Shown: in pieces, positions 16,796 to 24,986 of the stretch | Position numbering within the stretch: the stretch's first letter is position 1 | How the letters are laid out: every line of letters starts with the position of its first letter | From: Verrucomicrobiota bacterium | GTDB taxonomy: Bacteria; Verrucomicrobiota; Verrucomicrobiia; Opitutales; T3Sed10-336 | Assembly: GCA_003565135.1 (NCBI GenBank) | Contig: PXDC01000484.1 | Coordinates: 1-34,288 of the forward strand | Length of the DNA: 34,288 nt | Reading direction: 5' to 3' | Notes under the pieces: generated by a model | Databases searched by the model: none | What the model was told of the DNA's origin: nothing | What the model saw: the letters and a program-made list of their open reading frames with translations, nothing else | Program-made: the position numbers and the translations under genes

Positions 16796-17418
16796 GATAT
16801 CGCTTGGTTGGAGAACGCTTGGTCCCGTTTCCGGCGTTGCCCCGATCCGGCGCCGTGCAAAAACATTTCCAGGATAAAATCGTGTGAACGGTAGCTGGGA
16901 TCGGCGTCCGCGAGGTCGCGGGCACGGGTCCGCAGCATCCCGAGGAGGAAGTTGGCCAGTACCGGCGGAGGAACATCATCCCGCAGGACCCCTTGTTGCT
17001 GCCCGAGTTCCAGAACTCCGCCCACGGCGTCAACCAGACGGCGCCGGTGCTGCAACCACGCCTCCTGCAGGCGCCCGCCGCACTCAAATATGCGTGCCTC
17101 CTCGTTTTGCATCGACTGAAACACCGCCCGCCGGTTGGCGAAAAAAGTACTGATCTCGGCGCAGGTCTCCCGCAGGTAGACCGCGAAGGTCGTGTCCTCG
17201 CACGAGTGCCCCGCGATGCCCGAGCACAACGCGTCGAACCCGGAAAACACCACCTGAAAAAAAAGGTCCTTCTTGTCCCTGAAATACAGGTAAAGCGTGC
17301 CCTTGCCCACACCGGCGCGTTCGGCCACCTCGTCGAGTTTGATTTCGCTCCAGTGCCGGGCCGCCATGAGCGATTCGGCCGCGCTCAGTATCCTTGCCTT
17401 TTTTTCCTCCCGTTTCAC
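16792..17418 (-). CDS. TetR/AcrR-family transcriptional regulator, GTG start
   Basis: This 208-residue protein has an N-terminal TetR helix-turn-helix (residues ~8-55): ILSAAESLMAARHWSEIKLD, then VAERAGVGKGTLYLYFRDKK, a classic match. The C-terminal ligand-binding half is divergent, as usual in this family. The start is GTG at 17418, directly preceded by eight T; no Shine-Dalgarno is visible and no better in-frame start exists. It is the first gene of the efflux operon. A perfect 22-bp palindrome 32 bp upstream is a likely operator, so it probably represses its own operon and perhaps the divergent biosynthetic operon. Confidence 0.93.
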   Translation of the reverse strand: MKREEKKARILSAAESLMAARHWSEIKLDEVAERAGVGKGTLYLYFRDKKDLFFQVVFSGFDALCSGIAGHSCEDTTFAVYLRETCAEISTFFANRRAVFQSMQNEEARIFECGGRLQEAWLQHRRRLVDAVGGVLELGQQQGVLRDDVPPPVLANFLLGMLRTRARDLADADPSYRSHDFILEMFLHGAGSGQRRKRDQAFSNQAIS

Positions 17419-17450
17419 AAAAAAAATCGCCCGGCGGGCATCCCGCGCCC

Positions 17451-17472
17451 CAGAACTGACCGGTCAGTTCTG
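17451..17472. promoter_or_regulatory. Perfect 22-bp palindrome, likely TetR operator between divergent operons
   Basis: CAGAACTGACC (17451-17461) is followed directly by its exact reverse complement (17462-17472). The centre, TGACCGGTCA, is typical of operators of TetR-family repressors. It sits 32 bp before the tetR start and 85 bp before the HMG-CoA reductase start, in the only intergenic region between the two operons. Autoregulation of tetR-adaptor-pump is the simplest reading; control of both directions is possible. Confidence 0.75.
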
Positions 17473-17557
17473 AAGCTGGTTCCGGGATTTCCCGTTTGCA
17501 ATCAAAACTTAAGCTCGCCCGCCGTGAAATTTCCGGAGAGGATAACCCCGCACCTCT

Positions 17558-18841
17558 ATGGCGGAATCGTACCGGAAAGCAAAACAGGTTCTGGAATCCA
17601 TTCTGGACACCGGGGACCCGGAATCTCTCGCCCGCCGGCTGGGATCGCGCTTCGAGCCGCCGGAGGCATCGGTTCGTTCGCCCCTCCGCAACGGTCCCGA
17701 AGCGGTGGAGGGACGGCTGGCCCACCTGCCGTTGTCGGACGGGGCCCGGAACACCCTGCTCGATAACGACACGCGCGAGCGGCTGCCGTCGTATGCCGCC
17801 AACATCGAAAACCTCATCGGCACGGTAAAAATCCCCCTCGGCGTGGCCGGCCCCTTGCGCATCAACGGCCTCTTCGCCCACGGGGACTACCTCCTGCCCC
17901 TGGCCACCCACGAAGCCGCCCTGGTGGCCTCCTATCACCGCGGCTCCCTGGCCATCACCGAAGCCGGGGGTTGCCGGACGGTCCTGCTCAACGAAGCCGT
18001 CTCGCGCGCTCCGGGATTCGCCTTTGAGGATCTCGGTGAAGTCGGCCGGTTCATGGTGTGGGCGCTGGAACAGCGCGAAGCATTCGAAAAGGTCGCCGGC
18101 GAAACCACCCGTCACGGGCGCCTGCGCGACATCCGGCTGACGGTGGAGGGGAACCACGTCTACCTGACCTTCGAGTACCTGACCGGGGACGCGGCGGGCC
18201 AGAACATGGTCACCCTGGCCACCGACGCGGTTTGCCGCTACATCATCGAACACACGCCGGTCAAACCGCGTTACTGGTTTGTCGAGTCGAACCTGTCCGG
18301 CGACAAAAAAGCGAGCGCCCAGTCGTTCGCCGGCGTCCGCGGCAAAAAAGTCACCGCCGAAATCACGCTGTCGGCCGAAATCCTCGGGAAGCGGCTGAAG
18401 GTGAAGGCGCAACAAATGGTGGACTTCTGGCGCATGTCGGCCCTGGGCGGGGTGCTCAGCGGGACCATCGGGGTGCAGGGGCACTACGCCAACGGGATTG
18501 CCGCGCTGTACCTGGCCTGCGGGCAGGACGCCGCCTGTGTGGCGGAATCGGCGGTCGGGGTCACCCGCTTCGAGGAACGGGAAAACGGGATCCTTTACGC
18601 CGCGGTCACCCTGCCGAACCTCATTGTCGGCACCGTCGGAGGAGGAACCGGCCTTCCGTCGCAGCGGGCCTGCCTCGACCTCCTCGGCCTGGCCGGCGAA
18701 GGCAAGGCGCGGGCCTTTGCCGAGGTCTGCGCGGCGACGGCGCTGGCGGGAGAGCTCTCCATCATCGCCGCCCTGTGTTCCGGCGACTTCGCGCGCGCGC
18801 ACGCCGTCCTCGGCCGCAAACGCCATTCCCGCACCCCCTGA
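17558..18841 (+). CDS. Class I hydroxymethylglutaryl-CoA reductase
   Basis: This 427-residue enzyme converts HMG-CoA to mevalonate with NAD(P)H. Motifs in order: ENLIGTVKIPLGVAGPL, the catalytic Glu in LATHEAALVASYHRG, DAAGQNMVTLATDA, the catalytic Lys in SNLSGDKKAS, the Asp in CGQDAACVAES, GTVGGGTGLPSQ, and the C-terminal His in RAHAVLGRKR. All four catalytic residues are present. The motif pattern is class I rather than the bacterial degradative class II. There are no membrane segments, so it is soluble. An in-frame stop lies five codons before the ATG, so the start is fixed; GGAGAGG lies 17 nt upstream, further than ideal. It is first in the seven-gene operon. No other mevalonate gene is in the window. 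Confidence 0.93.
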   Translation: MAESYRKAKQVLESILDTGDPESLARRLGSRFEPPEASVRSPLRNGPEAVEGRLAHLPLSDGARNTLLDNDTRERLPSYAANIENLIGTVKIPLGVAGPLRINGLFAHGDYLLPLATHEAALVASYHRGSLAITEAGGCRTVLLNEAVSRAPGFAFEDLGEVGRFMVWALEQREAFEKVAGETTRHGRLRDIRLTVEGNHVYLTFEYLTGDAAGQNMVTLATDAVCRYIIEHTPVKPRYWFVESNLSGDKKASAQSFAGVRGKKVTAEITLSAEILGKRLKVKAQQMVDFWRMSALGGVLSGTIGVQGHYANGIAALYLACGQDAACVAESAVGVTRFEERENGILYAAVTLPNLIVGTVGGGTGLPSQRACLDLLGLAGEGKARAFAEVCAATALAGELSIIAALCSGDFARAHAVLGRKRHSRTP

Positions 18842-18857
18842 ACCGGCTCTGTTCCGC

Positions 18858-19808
18858 ATGAAAGAAACGGTCTCCCCCACCACCCCCGCAGGCTGGCGCC
18901 GCTGGATGATCTACCAGCGGGAACGTTTCCCTTTCGCCCGTCACGGCCCCCTCGTCGCCGTTTTCAGTTTCGCCGCCGTCGGTTACTCCCGGTTGCTCCG
19001 GGGCGAGGCCGGCTTCCCGGAACCCGCCCAACTGCTGGTGGCCTTTATAACCGCCCTGCTGTTTTTCCTGCAGTTGCGCATCGCGGACGAATTCAAGGAC
19101 TACGAAGAGGACGCCCGTTACCGTCCCTACCGGGCGGTCCCCCGCGGTTTGGTGACCTTGCGGGAACTGGGATGGATCGGGTTCGGCTGCGGCGTAGCCC
19201 AGCTGGCCCTGGCGCTCTGGCTGCACCCGCCCCTGCTCGGCGTCCTGGCCCTCGCGTGGCTGTATCTCGGGGCCATGAGCCGGGAGTTTTTCGTGCGGGA
19301 CTGGCTCACCGCCCGACCGGTGACCTACCTCTGGACCCACATGCTGATCATGCCCCTGATCGATCTCTACGCCACCGCCTGCGACTGGCTTACGGCGGGG
19401 CGCACCCTCCCGCCCGACGGCCTTTACGGGTTCCTGATCGTCAGCTTCTTCAACGGCATTCTGATCGAGATCGGCCGCAAACTGCGGGCTCCCGCGGACG
19501 AAGAGGAAGGCGTGCGCACGTACACCGTGATCTGGGGTCGCGGAAACGCGGTCCGGGCCTGGTGCTTAATCCTGACCGCAAACCTGGTCTTCGCCGGCCT
19601 GGCCGCGGGGATGGTGGGTTTCCTCCCGCCGGCTCTCGCCATCCTGGTGCCGATTTATTTCTTCGCCTTATTCCGCGCCCGGTGTTTTCTGCAAAACCCC
19701 ACCGGGGATACCGCCTCCTGGTTCGAATTCCTCTCCGGCATCTGGACCCTCGTCATGTACCCGCTCCTGGGATTGGCCCCGTTTCTCATGCGCGCCCTGG
19801 AATCCTGA
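18858..19808 (+). CDS. UbiA-family prenyltransferase
   Basis: This 316-residue membrane protein has about 8-9 helices. The first Asp-rich motif reads LRIADEFKDYEEDARYRPYR, followed by AVPRGLVTL. The second conserved region reads EIGRKLRAPADEEEGVRTY. UbiA enzymes transfer a prenyl group from a prenyl diphosphate to an aromatic or polar acceptor; the acceptor here is unknown. The gene follows the reductase stop by 16 nt and precedes the phosphotransferase by 16 nt. The frame is open upstream into the reductase gene, but the ATG at 18858 is the first sensible start. The second motif departs from the textbook DxxxD, so it belongs to a divergent UbiA branch. Confidence 0.85.
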   Translation: MKETVSPTTPAGWRRWMIYQRERFPFARHGPLVAVFSFAAVGYSRLLRGEAGFPEPAQLLVAFITALLFFLQLRIADEFKDYEEDARYRPYRAVPRGLVTLRELGWIGFGCGVAQLALALWLHPPLLGVLALAWLYLGAMSREFFVRDWLTARPVTYLWTHMLIMPLIDLYATACDWLTAGRTLPPDGLYGFLIVSFFNGILIEIGRKLRAPADEEEGVRTYTVIWGRGNAVRAWCLILTANLVFAGLAAGMVGFLPPALAILVPIYFFALFRARCFLQNPTGDTASWFEFLSGIWTLVMYPLLGLAPFLMRALES

Positions 19809-19824
19809 CTCACACCGGCCTCCC

Positions 19825-22491
19825 ATGTCCACGCCTCCCTTTATTCTCGACGCGGAATCCGAACCCGACCTCGCGACCATGGGCGGCAAAGCCTGCGCGC
19901 TCGCCCGCATGGCGGCCGCGGGAATCCCGGCCCCGCCGTGGATTGCCGTCGCTCCCGCCGCCTTCCACTCCTCCCTCCCCGCGGACGGAACATTCGACCC
20001 GGCCCTCCCGGAGAGCTGGCGGGGATTCTCCCTCGCGGCCACGGTTCGGACCTCGCTGGAAAGCGCGCTCGCGCGGGCCGGGCTCGAGGGCGAACGGCTG
20101 GCCGTCCGTTCGTCCGCCGCCGAGGAAGATGCCGCGGATCGTTCCTACGCCGGGCAGTTCGAGAGTTTCCTGTTCGTCAGGCCGGATGAGGTGGCCGATT
20201 ACGTGGTGCGGGTCTGGCAGTCGGGAGCGGCCGACCGGGTCGCGGCCTACCGGGGAGACCGGGACGCTGCGGAAACCCCGTTTTCTCCTCCGGCGGTCCT
20301 GATCCAGAAGATGGTCGACGCCGAAGCAGCGGGTGTCGCCTTCAGTGTCGATCCCGTTTCGGGCGCCTGGGACACCGCCGTGGTCAGCGCGGTTTACGGC
20401 CTGGGTTCATCCCTGGTGGGCGGGGAATCCGATGCCGACACCTACCGGATCGATCGCAACGGGAGAATCCTCGAACGCACGGTGGCGGAAAAGCGAACCG
20501 CCCACCGGCTCAACCGCGAAGCGGGCGGCGGCATTCACACCGTACCCGTTCCCCCCGCGGATCAGCGCGCCCCGGCGATCACCGACACCCAGGCATCCGC
20601 CGCGGCCGACCTGGCGCGCCGCTGCGCCCGCCTCGCCGGCCTTCCCCAGGATATCGAATGGGCCCTGGAGGACGGGAAAATCCACCTCCTGCAATCGCGT
20701 CCGGTGACCGCGCTCGCCCGCCTGCGCGATCCCGGGGGAATCGAGCGGATCTGGGACAACAGCAACATCGTCGAAAGCTACGGAGGCGTCTCCTCCACGC
20801 TGACCTTTTCCTTCGCGCGGCACGTTTACGAAGGGGTATACCGGCAATTCTGCCTGTTGCTGGGTGTCCGCCGCGCCGTGGTGGAGGACAACCGGGCGGT
20901 CTTCGCCGGAATGCTGGGACGGGTGCGCGGGCGGATATATTACAACCTCCTCCACTGGTACCGGATGCTGGCCCTGCTGCCGGGGTTCTCGGTCAACGCC
21001 CGCTTCATGGAGCAAATGATGGGCGTCCGGGAGGGGCTGCCGGAATCCGTACTGGGCGGCCTGCGCCGGCAGTCGGCCCGCGACCGCGCCGGCGCGGCCA
21101 TCGACTTCGCCCTTTCCCTCGGCGGGCTCGTCCGCAGCCACTGGACACTCGACCGGTCCATCCGTAAGTTTCACCGGCGCCTGGAGGAGGCCCTGGCCGA
21201 TCCGGACGGGAACCTCGGGGATCTGCGAGCCGACGAACTCGCCGCCGTCTACCGCCGATTGGAATCCCGCCTCATCACCCGCTGGGACGCGCCGCTGGTG
21301 AATGATTTTTTCGCCATGATCTACTACGGCCTCCTCAAAACGCTGACCGGGCGCTGGTGCCGCGATGAGGCCGGAACCCTCCAAAACGGACTTCTCTGCG
21401 GCGCGGGCGAAATCATCAGCGCCCAGCCCGCCCGGCGGCTCACCGAACTCGCGCGGCTCGCGGCCGCGGAACCCGGCTTTCCCGAAATTCTTTGCCAGGC
21501 GCCCCCGGCGAAGGTGATGCGCGAGGTCCGGCGCCGCCCGGACTTTTCCCGTGCCGCCCGCGCCTACCTCGATCAGTTCGGCGACCGTTGCCTCGAAGAG
21601 TTGAAGCTGGAGAGCGCGACGCTGGAGGACGACCCGCTCCTGCTCTACCGTTCCGCCGGCCAGCTCGCGCGGCGCTACCTCGAGGACGGCACCGCCGCGG
21701 ACCCCGAGCCCCCTTCGGCGGAAGGAGTCACCCGCACCCAGGCGGAGAACGAACTGGCGGAAAGACTCTCCGGCCACCCCCTGCGCAAACTCGTGTTCCG
21801 TTTCGTACTCACCCGGGCCCGGCGACGGGTGCGGGACCGCGAGAACCTCCGGTTCGAGCGCACGCGCCTGTTCGGACGGGTGCGCCGGATCTTCCTCGAG
21901 ATCGGACGCCGTTTCCACGCCTACGGGATCCTGGACGATCCCCGCGACATCCTTCACCTCGATCTGTTCGAAGCCCTCGGTTACATCGAAGGCACCGCCA
22001 CCACGCTGGATCTTCGCGGCCTGGCGGCACTGCGCCGGCGCGAGTACGAACGTTTCCTCGACGAACCCGCACCGCCGGAACGATTCGTCACCCGGGGCAT
22101 CGTTTGCCAGGGAAACGAGGCCCCGGAGCGTCAACCGGTGCCGGAGGACCCCGGCGGAGCCGACCTCGCGGGGATCGGGTGCTGTCCGGGGGTCGTGCGG
22201 GGGCGCGTCCGGGTGGTCCGCAACCCGCGGCAAGCCGAAATGCAAAACGGGGAAATTCTCGTGGCCGCCCAGACCGATCCCGGGTGGATCCTCCTGTTTC
22301 CGCTCGCTTCCGGACTCCTGGTGGAGCGGGGAAGCCTGCTTTCCCATTCCGCGATCGTTTCGAGGGAGATGGGTATTCCTTCGGTCGTTGCCGTCCCCGG
22401 CCTGCTCGCCCGGTTGAGAACCGGAGACGACGTGGAATTCGACGGGACGTCGGGCAAAATCCGCATCCTCGACCGTTGCCGCCATGAATGA
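19825..22491 (+). CDS. PEP-synthase-like phosphotransferase of rifampin-phosphotransferase architecture
   Basis: This is an 888-residue soluble protein. Residues ~10-310 form a PEP/pyruvate-binding ATP-grasp domain, with AVRSSAAEEDAADRSYAGQF, GVAFSVDPVSG, VYGLGSSLVGGESDADTY and LLQSRPVTALARL. Residues ~780-885 form the swivelling phospho-His domain, with GCCPGVVRGRVRVVRNP and ERGSLLSHSAIVSREMGIPS, where His841 is the expected phosphorylated residue. Between them lies a long helical region instead of a PEP-synthase barrel, and nothing follows the His domain. This is the domain order of rifampin phosphotransferase: ATP-driven phosphorylation of an acceptor other than pyruvate. The operon suggests an isoprenoid or lipid alcohol, but that is inference. 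It overlaps the next gene by 8 nt. Confidence 0.87.
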   Translation: MSTPPFILDAESEPDLATMGGKACALARMAAAGIPAPPWIAVAPAAFHSSLPADGTFDPALPESWRGFSLAATVRTSLESALARAGLEGERLAVRSSAAEEDAADRSYAGQFESFLFVRPDEVADYVVRVWQSGAADRVAAYRGDRDAAETPFSPPAVLIQKMVDAEAAGVAFSVDPVSGAWDTAVVSAVYGLGSSLVGGESDADTYRIDRNGRILERTVAEKRTAHRLNREAGGGIHTVPVPPADQRAPAITDTQASAAADLARRCARLAGLPQDIEWALEDGKIHLLQSRPVTALARLRDPGGIERIWDNSNIVESYGGVSSTLTFSFARHVYEGVYRQFCLLLGVRRAVVEDNRAVFAGMLGRVRGRIYYNLLHWYRMLALLPGFSVNARFMEQMMGVREGLPESVLGGLRRQSARDRAGAAIDFALSLGGLVRSHWTLDRSIRKFHRRLEEALADPDGNLGDLRADELAAVYRRLESRLITRWDAPLVNDFFAMIYYGLLKTLTGRWCRDEAGTLQNGLLCGAGEIISAQPARRLTELARLAAAEPGFPEILCQAPPAKVMREVRRRPDFSRAARAYLDQFGDRCLEELKLESATLEDDPLLLYRSAGQLARRYLEDGTAADPEPPSAEGVTRTQAENELAERLSGHPLRKLVFRFVLTRARRRVRDRENLRFERTRLFGRVRRIFLEIGRRFHAYGILDDPRDILHLDLFEALGYIEGTATTLDLRGLAALRRREYERFLDEPAPPERFVTRGIVCQGNEAPERQPVPEDPGGADLAGIGCCPGVVRGRVRVVRNPRQAEMQNGEILVAAQTDPGWILLFPLASGLLVERGSLLSHSAIVSREMGIPSVVAVPGLLARLRTGDDVEFDGTSGKIRILDRCRHE

Positions 22492-23596
22492 GGCCACGGC
22501 GAGTGAAGTGGCCGCCCGGGCCGATTTCTCCCTCCTGCGCTACGGTCAGTGCTGGGAGGACGCCGAAATCCTCGTCGAGGGCCTCGCGATCCAGCCCGGG
22601 GACACCTGCCTGTCCATCGCCTCGGCGGGCGACAATTCCCTGGCCCTGCTCACCCGCAACCCGCGGAAGGTGGTGGCGCTCGACCTCAACCCGGCCCAAC
22701 TGGCCGCGCTCGAACTGCGCGTCGCCGCCTTCAGGTGCCTGGAACACGCCGAACTCCTCGAACTCCTCGGTTCCCGTCCCAGCGACCGACGGACCCGTTT
22801 GTACCGGCGCTGCCGGGCCATCCTGCCGCCCGCTTCGCGCGCGTTCTGGGACGCCCGTCCGCAGCTGGTCGAAGGCGGGATCGCGGCCGGCGGAAAATTC
22901 GAGAACTACTTCGCCCTTTTCCGCCGGCGGGTCCTTCCGCTGGTGCATTCGCGCCGGACGGTGAACGAACTTCTCCGCGATCGCGGCCCGGAGGAGCGAA
23001 CGGCTTTTTACCGGGACCACTGGAACACCTGGCGCTGGCGCCTCCTTTTCCGCCTCTTTTTCTCCCGGTGGGTCATGGGGAGGATGGGACGCGACCGGGA
23101 GTTTTTCCGGTACGTCGAGGGCGGCGTGGCCGAACGCATTCTCCGCCGCACCGAGCACGCGCTCACCGTCCTCAATCCCGCGGAGAACCCCTACCTGCAC
23201 TGGATCCTGCGCGGCCGGCACGGTGACGCCCTCCCCTTTGCCCTGCGTCCCGAAAACTTCGATACGATCCGCCATAACATCGACCGCATCGAGGGCCGGC
23301 TCCAGTCGGTGGAGGCGTTCGCGGATGAAGCGGGCGACCGGGCCGTGGACCGGTTTAATCTGAGCGATATTTTCGAGTACATGTCCGGGGACAACTATCG
23401 GCGCCTCCTCGATCGGCTGGTCCGCCTGGGACGGCCGGGCGGACGCCTGGCTTACTGGAATATGCTCGCCCCCCGCAGCCGCCCGGATTCGTTCGCCGAC
23501 CGGCTCCTTCCCCTCGCGGAGGAAGCCGCCGCCCTGCACCGCCGGGACCGGGCCTTTTTCTACAGCGCATTCATCCTGGAAGAAATTACCGGTTGA
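22484..23596 (+). CDS. DUF3419/BtaA-like SAM-dependent 3-amino-3-carboxypropyltransferase
   Basis: This 370-residue protein resembles BtaA, which moves the 3-amino-3-carboxypropyl group of SAM onto diacylglycerol in betaine-lipid synthesis. The signature near the N-terminus, LLRYGQCWEDAEILVEGL, is followed by the SAM-binding segment CLSIASAGDNSLALLTR and VVALDLNPAQLAALELR. Later come HWILRG and FNLSDIFEYMS, typical of DUF3419. No BtaB-type N-methyltransferase domain is fused or adjacent, so a betaine headgroup would not be completed from this locus. It overlaps the phosphotransferase by 8 nt. The family is secure; the acceptor is inferred to be a lipid or isoprenoid. Confidence 0.85.
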   Translation: MNEATASEVAARADFSLLRYGQCWEDAEILVEGLAIQPGDTCLSIASAGDNSLALLTRNPRKVVALDLNPAQLAALELRVAAFRCLEHAELLELLGSRPSDRRTRLYRRCRAILPPASRAFWDARPQLVEGGIAAGGKFENYFALFRRRVLPLVHSRRTVNELLRDRGPEERTAFYRDHWNTWRWRLLFRLFFSRWVMGRMGRDREFFRYVEGGVAERILRRTEHALTVLNPAENPYLHWILRGRHGDALPFALRPENFDTIRHNIDRIEGRLQSVEAFADEAGDRAVDRFNLSDIFEYMSGDNYRRLLDRLVRLGRPGGRLAYWNMLAPRSRPDSFADRLLPLAEEAAALHRRDRAFFYSAFILEEITG

Positions 23597-23629
23597 CCCG
23601 CGAGCGCCATCACACCGCAACCCGCCCCC

Positions 23630-24964
23630 GTGCACGACCTCATCGCCATCGCCGCCGTTCTTCTCGTCCTGGGCCTGCTCCTCGCCATCCTCCGGGCCTG
23701 GCAGGTGCGTTTCCAGCCGCACGCGGAATCGGCCCGAAAAGCACTCCACATGGGCATGGGCACGGTAACCCTGGCGTTTCCCTGGCTGTTTTCCTCCCCG
23801 CTCCCGGTCCTGGCACTCGGGTTTCTGGCCTTCCTGTTTCTCGCTTTGGTCCGGCGCCGCGGTCTCCCGGGCGCCTGCGGGGAGGTGCTGCACGCCGTCA
23901 AACGGCCCTCCTGGGGCGACCTGCTTTTCCCCCCGGGGGTGGCCGTCCTCTTTTTCCTCAGCGGCGGGGATCCCCTCTACTACTGGCCGCCCCTTATGGT
24001 GCTGACCTACGCCGATGCCCTGGCCGCCCTGGTGGGGACGCGGATCGGGTCCATCCGCTACCGCACCGACGACGGAGAAAAAACCCTCGAAGGATCCATC
24101 GCGTTTTTCCTCACCGCCTTCACCGCCACCCTGGCCTCGGTCTGGTTCTGGGATGCCGTTTCCCCCGGCCGGGCGCTCTCGGTGGCGGCTCTCTTCGGCA
24201 TGGTGGTCGTTATTGTCGAGGCGATCGCGTGGCGCGGACTGGACAATTTCTTCCTTCCGGTGCTCGGGTTCCTCTTCCTCGACGCCTACCTGGCGCTCCC
24301 GTCGGAAGCCCTCTGGATCCGCTTCGTGCTCCTCCTCATCCTGCTCGCCTTCACCTTTTACCTCAAAAAAAAGACCTCGCTCAACGACAGCGCCCTGACC
24401 GGTGCCGCCCTGTTCGGGTACCTCGCCTTCGCCGTCGGCGGAGTCGCCTGGGTCGTCCCGCCCCTGCTCCTGTTCCTGGCCTATCCCCGGTTCATTCCCT
24501 ACCTCATCGCCCGGCGAACGAACCGCCAGCCGGCCTCCGGCGTTCTCGCCGTGGTGCTGGCGGGGATCTTCTGGCTGATGCAGCACCGCGTCGCACCCGA
24601 CCCGGCCCACCTCTACGCCTACACCTTTACCTTCGCCGTTTTCCTCGCTGTTATCTGGATCAATCGCATAAAAGCCAACCGCCGGACCATGCGGCTGCCG
24701 GCATTGCTGGCGTTAACGGTCCTCCCTTCCCACACGCTGATTTACCTCCCGTACTTCACCTGGTTCGCCCCGGAACATTCCGTCCTCCACCTCGCACCGC
24801 CCGTTTACGCGGCGGGCGCCCTGGTCGGCGCACTTGTCTGGATGCGACAGGAGGAACTCGGCAGCGCCCCCCTGCCGTTCTCCGGCTGGTTCTTTCGCAC
24901 CGGCATGGTCGGGGCCGCCTCGCTGGGGCTTTTTGTGCTGGCGGTCAACGTTTCTCCCGCCTGA
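23630..24964 (+). CDS. Membrane protein: CTP-dependent polyprenol/phytol kinase-like domain fused to a DUF92-like domain
   Basis: This 444-residue protein has about 12-14 helices. The N-terminal half carries the dolichol kinase/Dgk1/VTE5 family signature: ESARKALHMGMG near residue 33-44, TYADALAALVGTRIG, and the nucleotide-binding EKTLEGSIAFF. The C-terminal half, from about residue 240, resembles DUF92 (TMEM19/VTE6) proteins, with YLKKKTSLNDSALTGAALFG, LAFAVGGVAWVVPPLLLFLAY and QPASGVLAVVLAG. In plants VTE5 and VTE6 successively phosphorylate phytol to phytyl diphosphate, so a fusion could make a prenyl diphosphate from an alcohol, feeding the UbiA enzyme. The first assignment is good and the second is tentative. 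The start is GTG at 23630, 33 nt after the previous stop, without a clear Shine-Dalgarno. Confidence 0.72.
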   Translation: MHDLIAIAAVLLVLGLLLAILRAWQVRFQPHAESARKALHMGMGTVTLAFPWLFSSPLPVLALGFLAFLFLALVRRRGLPGACGEVLHAVKRPSWGDLLFPPGVAVLFFLSGGDPLYYWPPLMVLTYADALAALVGTRIGSIRYRTDDGEKTLEGSIAFFLTAFTATLASVWFWDAVSPGRALSVAALFGMVVVIVEAIAWRGLDNFFLPVLGFLFLDAYLALPSEALWIRFVLLLILLAFTFYLKKKTSLNDSALTGAALFGYLAFAVGGVAWVVPPLLLFLAYPRFIPYLIARRTNRQPASGVLAVVLAGIFWLMQHRVAPDPAHLYAYTFTFAVFLAVIWINRIKANRRTMRLPALLALTVLPSHTLIYLPYFTWFAPEHSVLHLAPPVYAAGALVGALVWMRQEELGSAPLPFSGWFFRTGMVGAASLGLFVLAVNVSPA

Positions 24965-24986
24965 CCCTGCCAACGCCGTTTTCGCC

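Noticed and set aside
17419-17426. Eight-T run next to the tetR GTG start, as a possible phase-variation tract
   Set aside because: The run is outside the reading frame, so slippage would not change the protein. At most it alters leader spacing.
22088-24610. An 840-codon open frame on the minus strand across the BtaA-like and kinase-like genes
   Set aside because: Low-complexity Gly/Glu/Arg-rich translation spanning two well-supported plus-strand genes.
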